Of a DNA stretch of 64,000 nucleotides, positions 21,586 to 33,069 are shown piece by piece. The stretch spans positions 62,001-126,000 of the forward strand of contig NW_023501056.1 of the NCBI RefSeq assembly GCF_014066305.1. Reading direction: 5' to 3'. Positions within the stretch are counted from its first letter, which is position 1; every line of letters begins with the position of its first letter. The position numbers and the translations under genes were made by a program. The notes below the pieces were generated by a model. That model searched no databases. It was not told the origin of the DNA and worked only from the letters and a program-made list of their open reading frames with translations. This DNA is from Letharia columbiana (Eukaryota > Ascomycota > Lecanoromycetes > Lecanorales > Parmeliaceae).

Positions 21586-24420
21586 CTACAATCTGCTCTC
21601 AATCCCCGCAAGATGCTGTTCCCCAGGCCAATGAGCTTCAGGCCAGACATGTCGCATTGCCTCCCATATATGTCCAACGTGGATTATCTCCAAACCCTCC
21701 TTCACTTCTTCCGGCAAATCCTTGACGTCCTTCCGGTTGTGGTTGGGTAGTAGCACAGTTCTGACTCCTGCCCTCAGAGCACCGATCAACTTCTCCTTGA
21801 TACCACCTACGGGCATGACTCTGCCTCTTAGGCTGACTTCACCTGTCATGGCGATAGTAGGAGGCACTGCCTTGCCGCTGAATAATGAGATGAGAGCGAT
21901 CGTGTGCGCCAACCCCGCGGATGGGCCGTCCTTTGGTATAGCACCGCTAGGACAATGGACATGAACGCTGCGATTCTTCATGATGTCTTCATTCGCATCT
22001 GTTGTAAGGCCAAGGTCATACGAATGCGCTTTAACCCATGTTAGAGCCACCTCAACGCTTTCCTTCAGCACATCACCGAGCTTTCCCGTCAGCTGCACAC
22101 GACCCGAGCCAGGCATATCCGCAACTTCGATGAAAAGAATACTGCCTTGGCCGCCGGAGCTGTAGGCAACGAGACCCGTGACGATGCCAGGGACAGATCT
22201 CTTCTCTGCAATTTCCTCATCGAAGCGCTCGATGCCGAGGATCTCTTCGAGATCAGACATGGATATGTGGGGATTGAATTTGTTGAGGGTAGAAGTATCT
22301 CTTGCATCAGCATATTCAACGGCTTTGTAGCGGCAGACAGAACCAATCTCGCGTTCGAGATTGCGAACTCCAGATTCGCGGGTGTATGATGTTATGATTG
22401 TGTCAACAACGTTGTCATCGAAATGGATGTCGGAGGTGGAAAGAGCATTGGTCGCGATTTGCTTGGGAATGAGATGTTGATTCGCAATGTGGCGCTTCTC
22501 GACAGTCGTGTAGCCGGATAGCTGGATCGTTTCCATTCTGTCGAGAAGAGGAGGTGGTATCGTATCGAGACTGTTTGCAGTGGCGATGAAGAGGACTTTG
22601 CTAAGGTCTATTGGAATGTTGATATAATGGTCGTTGAATGAGTGATTCTGTTCGGGGTCGAGGACTTCTAGCATAGCAGCTGATGGATCTCCGTGGAAGT
22701 TGGAGCCACCCACTTTGTCGATCTCATCAAGGAGGAACACTGGATTGTTCACGCCGACCTTCTTCAAGCCGTTAACAATCAAACCTGGCATTGCAGCGAC
22801 ATACGTCCTCCTATGGCCGCGGATTTCTGCCTCATCACGCACACCACCAAGCGAGATGCGGTGGAACTTGCGTCCAAGCGCAGTCGCTACGGACTTCGCA
22901 AGGCTGGTCTTGCCTGTCCCTGGAGGGCCGACGAGAAGCAATATGGGTGACTTGTCGACTCGGCGATTACTCTGGAGTATCTGTATCTTAGTCGAGTCAG
23001 CCTCGGTCTCGGCTGAGGGTGTCTCCGAGTCTGATTCGTCGTCCCCCGGAGCAGCAGCTTCTTTCCTAGCTCTGGAAATTTGGGCTTCAATGTCCGAATT
23101 GAGTGCCTGTTTCAGTCTCAGCACAGCGAGATACTCAAGCAGACGCTTCTTGATCTTTTGCAAGCCATAATGGTCATCATCGAGCTGTTTTCGTGCCCGC
23201 TTCAGCGTTTCTACGCCAAGCTGGGCTTCAGTTGAAGCGCTCCACGGAACTTCAGCAAGTGTCTCGATGTAGGTCCTGCAGACACCGAATTCAGCCTGCG
23301 CAGGGTTCATCTTCTTCAGTCTCTTCAGCTCTCTGTCTGCCACCTTCTGCGCTTCAGGCGTAAGCTTGGCCTCAGCAATCTTTTTCTTGAGTTCTTCAAG
23401 CTCGTTCGGCTCCTCATCGCCACCTTCATCGCCTGCCCCTGGAGCAGAGAAGCCAGGATTGAAACCTCCAAAGCCATTCATCGCTCGACTAATCAGAGCG
23501 TCCCTATCTTTGCGACTGATGTTGTTGATGTTTAGACCCTGATTCGCTGGAATCGTGCTCGTGATTGCTGTGATCTTGACACTCCCTTTCATCCCTTGTA
23601 TCTGCCGCGAAAGCAACTCAATGACGTGATTCAATCTGTCTTTAACGTCCAAGGCAGCCAATACCCGTAATTTTTCCTCCAAAGAGGCTTCGACAATATT
23701 GGTCATGAAATCCGCAAGCACACCAGCGTCTGCCAACCCTTTTTTCGACACATATAGCTCCAGGCGTCTGGCGAGCAGAGGCGACAGGTTTGTAGAAGAT
23801 CTGGGCAGGAATGAAGCAACTCGAACGAGGGTAAGAAGTTCGCGAGATAGCTGTTTGAGATGTTCGAAGAGTGCTTGCGTTTCAGCATCTGTCACCATCA
23901 CTACAGAGAGAAATGTCAACGGTTAGCCTCAGCGACTGGTTTCGGTCTGCATACCCTCTTCATCCAAGTAGGCCACTTCTGCCTCGAAATATGGCCTCAT
24001 TTGAGTGAATCTGTCGATTCTGAATCTCCTAACGCCCTCCACAATCAACGATAGATCGTCGGCTCTGCGCCCTTGGACACCAGAGATCTTGGCCACTGTG
24101 CCATACATGAATAGATCTCGGTGATCAGCCTCGCCGGAATTAGTATCTTCATCGTCGATTTGTCGTGTCTTCTTCGGATTTCCATCTTCAAGCAGTTGCT
24201 GGCCATCTGACCGGAGCAGAGGAGAATTGATGGGCACACATCCGATAGAGATGGCAGTGGCGTCTGGCCTGGGCCGTCTGTCTTTGGTAAAGACCGAGGT
24301 GAGGAGTGCTGGTATATCTGTTCGATTGGCTACTGGTATACGAAGGGTGATTCCTGGTAAGAGTACTGACCCCTTGGGTAAAGGAAGGATCGGGAGAGTC
24401 TGGGACTTGCTTTGGCCCAT
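21586..24420 (-). CDS. Peroxisomal Lon protease with PTS1 signal
   Basis: Two exons (24420-23955 and 23900-21586) encode 926 aa. The first exon begins the LON substrate-binding domain ([20 protein letters not shown]). The second adds the coiled-coil middle region, the ATPase module with Walker [14 protein letters not shown] and Walker [12 protein letters not shown], and the proteolytic domain with PKDGPSAG (catalytic Ser) and [14 protein letters not shown] (catalytic Lys). The final tripeptide SRL is a type 1 peroxisomal targeting signal and there is no mitochondrial presequence. Known: peroxisomal Lon removes damaged matrix proteins and assists matrix protein import. The 54-nt intron splits a Val codon (GAAGAG-G|TG). 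It looks intact. Confidence 0.93.
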
Positions 24421-25243
24421 GTTTCAAATACGTCGACGGCCAGCTGAGAATGTCGCCGTTAGTTTAGATTTTTAGTTAGAATGGTGTCAGGAAACTTCAG
24501 TGAGAACTGTGAAGACTGAAGGCTTTAGGAATCTATGAAACTCGTCTACTGCGTTGTAAATTAATAGAGCGATGAATCATGAACGATGATGCTTATGATT
24601 GTCCCAGAGGAGCCAGAGAGCCGAGGCTCGTTTACGCGCTAGTGATACTGATCCAACCACATTAGGTTAGACTATATGTCGAAAATCATCGTCGTTTTCT
24701 TCCGCGAGCTCCGCTTCCCCATGCTTCGTCATTTCAACAGCAGAGCAATGCATCAGTCAAGCATGATGGCATCGATCTACTTTGTCGCTGATTAGAGCTT
24801 CCAATGGAACACTCGTTCGCATGAATGGGATATTCTAGGATTAGAAAGCGGACTACCCTTTTGGTCGACTTGCATCATGCGAAGTGATGGGGGCTTTTCT
24901 CCCTTGCATTCAAGTCCATGTCACAGTTTCTCCTCTGAATGATCCCTGTTCTTCATTTTACATGCGAGTCATGCTTTGCTTGAATTTTTGTAGGAGCGCG
25001 CGCCCATGTACCATCTCCAACGCGCTCTTACCGCCAACTGCTGCCCTACCTGACTTGCGACGCCGGAAACCTCTAGATTCATGTCAGTGGAGCAATCTTG
25101 GAATATTTGTCGTCCTGTGACAGTCCAGCGTTACCTATCATGCGTGCCTCAACGACGTCCTCCGCTTCCTTCGATCCAATATCACCCATTTGGTCTTGCT
25201 CAATCCGCGATTTGGCCACCACGACTCTCGCCACTGACAAATC
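24421..25243. other. Divergent promoter region upstream of Lon
   Basis: No supported gene. Between 25098 and 25298 a frame encodes a Ser/Thr-rich, weakly basic stretch that could be the presequence exon of the rhomboid-like gene, but I could not join it convincingly. Confidence 0.4.
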
Positions 25244-26302
25244 TTGCGGTATTTTCACAACTCAGTATTCACCCAGTCTTCGATCAGACATTGCTTGATA
25301 CATAAAGACTCACACTTGAGATCTTATGCAACAGCATATGACCCGTTTGCAATCCTGTTACACCCGCTCGATCCCTCGTGTCGCCGTCAAAGCGTGAGAA
25401 GGGGCTTTGCCATTAGTCTCCCAGTACTCATAATCTATCTTTTTCTCTATCTGCTGAACTTCGTGCCACAGGAGTCCAAAATATACCAACAATACAAGAG
25501 CATTGTTGCCCGTTTCTGGAGTTATCATAGGCATGAGGCTTTTCAGAATGTTGCCAGTCTGGGTACTTACGTCATGTCACAATTTATCCATGATGGCCTC
25601 ATACGTCTGGTGATCGATTCTCTGATCCTCATCGGAGTCGCAAGTATATTGGGCTCGGTCTTCAATCGTCGTACGTTTTTCGCCGTCTATGTTCTTGGAG
25701 GTTTCCTTGCGGCAACTGCGGACTGCGCGTGGGCTCAAATTACCAATCCGTGCCGAAATTTTTCACAAGCACAATGTGATGAAGCCTCCACGTCTGCTAG
25801 CCTGATAAATGACGCCTCTGCCGAAATTGCCAGACTCAGCGCCTCCTCACGGGTCTACACTATCAGAGGTTTTGGCAAGCTACTGATTAATTCGGAGGAT
25901 TTTGAGGAGTTGAAGAGACGTACTGCCCTCAAGTAAAAGACTGGGATAGATGGAGCAAGCAAAATTGGGCGGCGAGTGGATCTTTAGTCTGCCTATGTAT
26001 GCCAACGACCCCTAGGGGCGTCTGCTCCTTTTCTCTTCCATGCAACCAGACTTTACTTAGATACTGACGTGGCGCAACATCTAGTGAGCGTTGCAACATT
26101 GATAAGACCGCGGACCATCATAATTTTTATTGGGCGTCAGGGCAAGCGTCCACTTATACAAGCTAAATGCGGGCAATTTTGTCTTCAATCTTTGCATGCC
26201 GTTTGCGACCATTTCTCGGTGAGCAATCAGCCCTGGAACATTGCAACAACAGTTGACGATATCACAGCTGGAATCACCTGGACTGTTTGGGTGATTAACT
26301 AG
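25244..26302 (+). pseudogene. Rhomboid-family intramembrane protease, apparently frame-broken
   Basis: The frame at 25244-25936 has membrane helices (FAISLPVLIIYLFLYLLNF; LVIDSLILIGVASILGSVFN; FFAVYVLGGFLAATADCAWA) arranged as in fungal S54 rhomboids, where RRTFFAVYVLGG is typical. The catalytic serine motif appears as WAASGSLVC at 25966-25992, but one frame away, with no GT-AG intron to connect them in the 30 nt where both frames overlap. A third helix-rich piece (26069-26302) is in the first frame again and has no GxSG or clear catalytic His. I infer a disrupted gene; alternatives are a sequencing indel or an intron I missed. Known: rhomboids cleave membrane proteins within the lipid bilayer. 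Confidence 0.45.
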
Positions 26303-27181
26303 CTGCTGTGCTTTTGTGGTTACTGTGGCTACGCAGGGGTCACATAGGAGTGTTGGCGTCAGGTTTGAAAGCATTGGACGCATTGAATAAGCCCGCAAGA
26401 AGGCTCTCGGTGGACTGGCCGTTTGCGATGGCCGTCTTCGCTATTTGCGCTATGGGAGATGTGATTGTGTATGCCCATCGAACCACGAAGACCGGAGCGC
26501 AAGACTCGAAGGCAGCAAGAGTACCAGATCAACGTGCAGACGAGACTGGGAAACCCCTAACAGGAGAAACGAAAGAGAATGCAGCCAACGAGTTAGAGAC
26601 ATAAGAAGGCACTTCAGCCAACCAGCGGGCAGCTGGAAATCATGACAGGGCTTCGGAAAACGACCGAGAATAGACTTTCCAAAAGCGATACGATACTGTG
26701 AGTCCTTGTTCCGCGCGCTTCCTCTTCTAGTACTACAGCATTCTATGATGATTAAACCAAAAAGCATAGTTCAGCTGATGGTCCAAGGACCAGATGAACG
26801 AAGAAAATGTCATCATCTTTCGCTCCTATCTGAGAATCTCTGTATCTTTGGAACTTTTCTATGCTCGCTTATACACGTTGAGGGCATGTGGCTGACCGTC
26901 CTCATGCTTGAGTCTAGTCGATCGTCTGACCTGTTGTTGCCAGCCACATGCACTGATGCATTGGTCCTAATGTAGTAAACAACCATGGCAATGGCTCACA
27001 ACGATTTCAAGCCGTGAAGCTCACGGGTTAGCCAATCCCAATCTACTGGGACTTGAAACAGGCCAATAGCATACAAGTCGAAGGAGGCCAAGGTCAAGTA
27101 TCGAAGTATTTGGCAAGTCATCTCAACATGGGTATTATAAGTAGCTTCTCCAAATCTATCTACCAGCAACCTTCATCGCTA
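26303..27181. other. Intergenic, possible rhomboid gene remnant at the left
   Basis: The frame at 26308-26604 begins with hydrophobic sequence (MLLWLLWL) and includes WPFAMAVFAICAMGDVIVYAHR, which could be the last helix of the broken rhomboid gene in yet another frame. The remainder holds nothing recognised. Confidence 0.35.
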
Positions 27182-30100
27182 CTACCTCCTCTTCCCAGGC
27201 CTGGCATTCTTCTCCTTCCTCCTCTCCTTCATCCCCCTCTCCTTCCTTACGTCATCAACCCCTTTGATCTCACTCTTCCCCTTGCCCTCTCTGAATCTCC
27301 CCCTCCTCTCCTCTTTCGCCTTATCCACCATCTTCTTCCTCTTGTAGAAGTCATCCCTGTACTTATCCGCATCTTTCGGCGCATCTTCCTTCTTGTGCTT
27401 CCATCTCTTCCCTCCGCCTCCTCCATTGGCCCTGTTGCTAGCTGTCTCCGCTTCGCCGGTGCGCGGGAGTCGGTCGATCTTCTTCGACTTCCTCCACGCA
27501 TCAAACCTCCCACTCCTAAAACTCGCCGCAATCTTCTGCCCGCTCTCCCCTCTAATCATCTTCGCGCCTTTACTCCCATCCTCATCATTAGCTCTCGCAA
27601 CGTACTTCTTACTTTTCTTGTCCCAACGCATGCCACTCGGACGGCTCGGTTGTGCAAAGCCCTTGGCCCCGTCATCGTTCGCCAAGTCCATAGCGACATC
27701 ACGGGCGGCGAGGACAAAATTGTTGGAGTTACCACCAGAGTGCACGCCGTATCCCCGGTCTTCGGCTAGATTTACGGAAGTCGGCGTGTAGGACATGAAG
27801 AACGAGGGATCTTTGTAGCCATCGATTTTAGTTCGGTCACCTTTGGTAGGCTCGGACTGCGTAAAGGTCACTTCGAGCTCGTCTTCAGATGCAGAATCCA
27901 TGTCTACGTCGAGTTCTGGTGGCTCGCTTTCGTCAGGACCACGATCGTGGATATCTTTTACCGGCGTATTGGGAACGATATCCTCGGCAGATATCTCGAG
28001 CTCTGCACGTTGGAGTGCATCTTTCTTCCGGCGCTGATTGTCTACGGTTATTCGTCGCTTTTTCATGACTTCAGCAGCTTCACTAGTAGCACCTTTCTTG
28101 CCGATTTCGAAAACGGTCTCCTGTGGTCTAAAACCGCTCACACGGGCAAGCATCTTGGCCCTTTCGATCTCGGCATAGTTTGTTTCGTCTTGGAATAACG
28201 GGTGCAACGCCATCCAGCTCTTGGACGCAGTCGCTTCTTTCGCTCTCCTCGCAGACTCGCTCGAAGCCGCATTTCGCGTCTTAAGGTAGAGTCTTTCGCC
28301 TTTGTTTGCAACAGAGCGCAGTGCCAGCAGGTCTGAGTCTTCGTCAAGCAGCTTGCTGACCCATTCGCAATTCCTTTCTAGCCGGTCCCTCATCAGACTG
28401 CCTACAACAACGTCTTCGGCGTAATTGGGATCATTGCCTCCATCTTGACCAAGCAGTAATCTTCTTCCGAGAAACAGCTGTAGATCTAGTAGGTATGGCG
28501 CATCGGATTCTCGAACCAAGCTGTAGCTCCATCCTTTTTTACCAGCTCTTGCTGTCCGACCCACCCGATGAACAAAGACTTTTGGCTGGGCTGGAAAGTC
28601 GTAATTGATGACGTTCGCTAGAATGGGAATATCGATACCTCTCGCGGCAACGTCGGTCACCACTAGGATATTTGTCATGCCGGTTCGGAAATCCTGGACT
28701 TGCATCTTTCTCGCTGTCTGGTCCAAGGAGCCATAAGCGTGAGACACAGCGAACCCTGATTGCCGCAGAAGAGCCGCAAGATAATCTACGTGATGCTTGG
28801 TGGCTGAAAAGACAATGGTAGAGTGCTCTGTAGGGGACTCGTGCGGCTTCGCACCATCAACTTCTCCCCGCTTTCTCTTTTTGTTGTTCTTACTGGCTTC
28901 CTCTTTTGCTCGATTTGCCGCCTCTGTCTGGCCCGTTGGGATCTTGATGATATGCTGTTCAACGTTCTTGAGTCAGAAGAGTGTACTTCTCAATGAAGGA
29001 TCGAACTCAACTTACGCTCAGGACATGTAATAACGCCCCTTCCTTCTCTGCACTCTTCATAGTGAAGAACGCGCTTTGAAGATCAGGCGAGATTTTACTC
29101 TCGGCATCCAGCCGCACGAGATTCGGCTCTTGTAGACCAGCTCTGGCAAACTCAACAAGGGATTTTGGTAGAGTAGCTGAGAACAGTAGCGTCTGTCTTG
29201 ATTGAGGTAGAGCTGTCAAAATCTCGGTCAATTGTGCTGCGAAACCCTAGGATTAATAGTTATTAAGTTATACTCTAGAGTAAGATCGATAGCTATTAGA
29301 TAGATTTACTGTTTCATATAAGCGGTCGGCTTCATCGAAGACCACAAATCGTATAGATGATAGGTCCAACCCCATTTCCACTTTCAAATCTGCAAGACAT
29401 TAGCATTGATACTGGGCGATGGGGTTGAACTTACGCAGAAATCTTCCGGGGGTAGCAATCACGATATCTGGATTTGCCGACATAAAGCTGAGTAAAGGTT
29501 TTTGAGGTTAGCTTTGCCTGTTCCGGTGAGGGTACCGAGCCTTGAAACATGCCTGGAGAGCAATCATCCCCCAGGCGTGCTCCAATAATACGTACGAGAA
29601 TTGTTCCTCTAACGAGTCTCCTCCTACAAGTAGCACGCACTTCAGATCGGTCCCTCTCCCAAGCTCTTTGACCACCTTCAAAGTTTGCAAAGCAAGCTCC
29701 CTACTAGGGGATAAGATCAACGCTCTTGCCCCCACTTTAGCACTATGACTCTTCAACTTCTCGATCATTGGTATCACAAATGCGGCAGTTTTTCCTGAAC
29801 CTGTCCTGGCCATTCCCACTACATCTTGGCCGTCGATGACGAGAGGTATAGTCTTCCGCTGGATTGGCGTTGGCACAGAATAGCCCTTTCGAGTGATTGC
29901 TTTCAGCAAAATCGCACTGAGACCCATAGCCTGGAATCCGCCGCCCTTCACACTTCTACCCTTGATGTTCGATGCTTTGCGATTCACCGCAGCTTGCGTT
30001 TCCGCAATGAATCCTGCATCATCTGAACTGAAATCGCCTTCTAGATCTGGCATGTCCCCAGGTCCCAGCATTCGAGCTTTGCGGTCTGAATGCTGCGTTT

Positions 30101-30203
30101 GCCCATCGTCTTCGGAGCCGGCACTGCTGCCATCATGGAGGAGGGCTCCTGAAATATCGACCTCGTTTTCCGAGGCCGCTGGGGATGGCGCTCGGTGAGG
30201 CAT
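27182..30203 (-). CDS. DBP10: ATP-dependent RNA helicase Dbp10
   Basis: Five exons (30203-29596, 29487-29435, 29389-29310, 29246-29016, 28966-27182) encode 918 aa. The start [20 protein letters not shown] matches the family opening; an in-frame upstream ATG at 30422 probably lies in the leader. Seen: Q-motif region ([20 protein letters not shown]), motif [21 protein letters not shown], motif II DEAD, motif [16 protein letters not shown], and a basic Lys/Arg-rich C-terminus ([24 protein letters not shown]). Known: Dbp10 is a nucleolar DEAD-box helicase needed for 60S ribosomal subunit assembly. It is head-to-head with RPA2, sharing a 368-bp promoter region. Confidence 0.93.
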
Positions 30204-30571
30204 TGCGACTGGGTGAACACCTGAGAGCTGCTGTGGAGCTTTTTCAACCACTTTCAAGATTGGTGAACGGGCAAACCTCGGGCCGATCCATGCTTTAGAG
30301 TTCTTAGAGTACGAGTAAACCTCGGGCCGCCACTCTACACGTCCGCCTCGGACGCGATCCGTAAACAACGAGATATCAGCATCTAGAGCAAGAGGAGTCA
30401 CAGGTCGGGCCTCAAGTCTCATTTCCCCAAACTGAAGTTGTGCTTTGACAATCTGCCTCCTTCGACAAAATTAAGACTTTATTTATCTGTTTGCCAAACT
30501 GAGCTCTAAGCCAAACACTTCAGAGAACTCTACGCATTCTTCAGGTTACTGTTGTCAAAGAGACATTCGGC
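30204..30571. promoter_or_regulatory. Bidirectional promoter between DBP10 and RPA2
   Basis: The two start codons face outward with 368 bp between them, so both promoters must lie here. Part of it (up to 30422) is an open extension of the DBP10 frame but shows no conserved sequence. No clear TATA or CCAAT element stands out. Confidence 0.55.
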
Positions 30572-31599
30572 ATGGGTGAGCGGACTTTTCAAATGGATTT
30601 TGGCCGCCGCTAAGATGTCCTCTTTGCAGACTACGGTGGTGGCTACTCTACGACGTCATATGGAGCTCAAGGCGGGGCAGGTGGAGGAGGCTTCATGGGA
30701 GGTTCTCAAGGTGGGAGCCAAGGTGCAGCTGGAAAGGTGGTTCTGCGTCATTTCGAGTCTTTCCTTTTGTCCTCAGCTGACTCAATGATTAGGGCACATA
30801 TGGCAAAGACACCCTTAGACCCGTCACCATAAAGCAAGTCCTCGACGCACAACAACCACATCCAGACGCAGAATTTAAGATCGATGATGTCGAAATCACA
30901 CAGGTACGTCTTTTAAATCCTTATACAGCACTCCATCATCATCTTCCATCATCCTCTCGATTTATTGATGTCCGATAGGTCTCCTTCGTTGGCCAAATCC
31001 GCAACATATCCACGCAAACAACAAACATAACCTACAAACTCGACGACGGCACCGGCACCATAGAAGTGAAACAATGGATCGACGCCGATGCTACTATGGA
31101 CACCACGTCTGACTCCGCCACATCGAAACCAAAGCTCGTCGAGAACGAATGGGCCCGTGTCTGGGGCCGCCTGAAGGCTTTCAACAATAAACGCCACGTC
31201 GGAGCCCACGTTATAAGACCTGTTGCTGATAAGATGGAGATTACATACCACCTTCTAGAAGCAACATTCGTCCATCTCTACTTTATCAAAGGCCCGTTGG
31301 ATCAGATAAAAGCAGAGGGCGGCGGGGCCAATGGTAACGCAGGTGAAGTCGGCTATGGTGGTGGAGGAGACACAGGGATGAACGGAGGACAGATGCCGAA
31401 TGTCAGCGTGGCAGCGAGGAGAGTGTACCAGACGCTGAAGGACAGTCCACAGAACAATGAAGGACTGCACGTGCAGAACGTAGCCGCGCTGGTGGGCATG
31501 AACGTTGCGGATGTGAAGAAAGCTGGGGACGAGCTGCTGAGCCACAGCATGATTTTCACGACGGTAGATGATGATACGTGGGCGGTGCTGGAATTTTGA
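30572..31599 (+). CDS. RFA2: Replication protein A 32-kDa subunit
   Basis: Four exons (30572-30575, 30630-30736, 30793-30903, 30979-31599) encode 280 aa. The first coding exon is just ATGG; the junction with exon 2 gives MDYGGGYSTTSYG, the expected Gly/Tyr/Ser-rich, phosphorylatable N-terminus. Then come the OB fold (DTLRPVTIKQVLDAQQ; VSFVGQIRNISTQTTNITY; DDGTGTIEVKQW) and the C-terminal winged helix (NNEGLHVQNVAALVGM; ELLSHSMIFTTVDDDTW). Known: RPA32 is part of the trimeric ssDNA-binding complex in replication, repair and checkpoint signalling. The four-base exon is required to preserve both start and frame. All exon junctions are in phase. Confidence 0.93.
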
Positions 31600-31780
31600 G
31601 ACGGCCTGAATCACGCCGATAGCTTCCAATAGCTTAGTAGCCAGGGTATCAATGCTTGAGATGTATTGCTCCTGCGCCCCAGTACGCACACAGTATACAA
31701 GTTCCTCAAACTCTTCTCCCTTCCCCTCTCTCTTCCTTCTATCAAAAATCCTCCCCTCCCAACATCCCCTCACCCCCAAC
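31600..31780. other. Short 3' gap between converging genes
   Basis: RPA2 (+) and uL23m (-) end tail to tail here. The run is pyrimidine-rich on the + strand. Antisense frames extend across it but are shadows of the two genes. Confidence 0.5.
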
Positions 31781-32545
31781 CTACCCCTCCCTTCCCATCG
31801 CCACCGCCGCCGCGCCCCCATTCTCCTCCCAACTAGGCCTCCACCTCACCTTCCCCTGCAACAACAACCTCGCCCTCTCCTTCAGCCCCTTCGCATCCCT
31901 CGGATCCAGCTTATACCTCTCATCCGGCTGCTGCCTCATCTTCTGCTCCTCCACCGCCTTATCCCTCGCGTCCTGCGCCTCCCGACCCTCCGCCAGCACC
32001 TCGTCCGGGACCTCGGGCCACACGAACGGGCCCTGGCCCTCCTGGCCCTGCACCATCTCGACCGTCATCTTCTTCGCGGCGCCGGCGCGGGCGAGGCGGC
32101 CCGTGCGGTCGTTGCGGAGGACCTTGCCCTGGATGATGAAGGAGCGGACGCGGAGGGCCTGGACGCCGTAGACGTGGTAGAGGTAGTCTTTGAGGTCGAG
32201 CTTGTTGAGCCAGAGCGGGGTGAGGAAGGAGGCGAAGTGGGGCGGTTGGGTCGGCGTGCGGAGGAAGGTGAGGGTGAAGTTGGGTCTGTGGGGTGGGCGG
32301 GTACGGATGCGGGTTAGCCGATGGATTGGCTGGTGGGTTTGGGTACGTGGATGGTCGGTCAGGTGGGGTAGGTGGGCTTACAGGAACACTTGCTTCTCTC
32401 CCTTCGGAGGCTTGAAGCGGTCGGGTACCAGCGGGCGGAGAGGTAGCGGAGAGGGCTTGCGGAGACGAGCTGGATTAGGGCGGACGCGGGGAACAGCGGC
32501 GACGCTGGCTACGGAGGTCTTTATGATGGCGTTGGGTGCGTTCAT
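31781..32545 (-). CDS. MRP20: Mitochondrial large-subunit ribosomal protein uL23m
   Basis: Two exons (32545-32382 and 32285-31781) encode 222 aa. The joined segment reads GEKQVFLPNFTLTFLRTP followed by LDLKDYLYHVYGVQALRVRS, the uL23 fold, and AAKKMTVEM, as in fungal L23 mitochondrial proteins. A basic, Pro/Ala/Arg-rich N-terminus (VPRVRPNPARLRKPSPLPLR) fits a mitochondrial presequence. The C-terminal extension is charged (DERYKLDPRDAKGLKERARL). An in-frame ATG 26 codons upstream (32623) is possible and would lengthen the presequence. Known: uL23m lines the polypeptide exit tunnel of the mitoribosome. The local DNA is very GC- and purine-biased. Confidence 0.85.
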
Positions 32546-33069
32546 GGTTTGGTTACGTTTCTGGGGTCGAAGGTTGTGGAAGTCATGGAGTAGGGGAAAC
32601 TTTGCGCTCTGGTGCCAAGACATTTTATATTCCGAGGTTGCGATGTCAAACTTGTTCTTGGGTGGCTGGCCATGTCAAGGTTGGATGTCACGAAAGCATA
32701 GAGTGTCCATTCATGATTGTAACATTTTTTCTATCTGAGGATCATCTGATCGAAGCAATGAGCAAGTCTGACAGTAGCAATCTCCATCCTGTCTGGACGA
32801 TCTGTATGCACCATCTTGTATCCTGCCGGACAGCATTTACTATCCTGTGCTTTCCTGTACCCACAACCATGCCATAAGTCGAGCGAGAATTTCGTAGTAT
32901 CGTCTGAGGCAGTCGTGGAAAACCCGAATTAGACATGCGTGTGATTGGCGTTTTAATTTCCCAATCTCGTCCGTATTGACGCCTTGCAAGATCGTGCTTT
33001 CATCGTAGTCGTGATCGTTTCTGCATCGAAACCATCCTGTAAATTTGTGTATCCTGATGCCGTGCATCT
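32546..33069. other. Intergenic, no gene recognised
   Basis: The upstream region of uL23m and downstream flank of the next leftward gene. The open frames here (32536-32877 +, 32742-32936 -) show no family resemblance. Confidence 0.5.

Noticed and set aside
31255..31821. 188-aa minus-strand frame across the RPA2 and uL23m ends
   Set aside because: It is antisense to the RPA2 C-terminal domain and out of frame with uL23m; both real genes explain the sequence.
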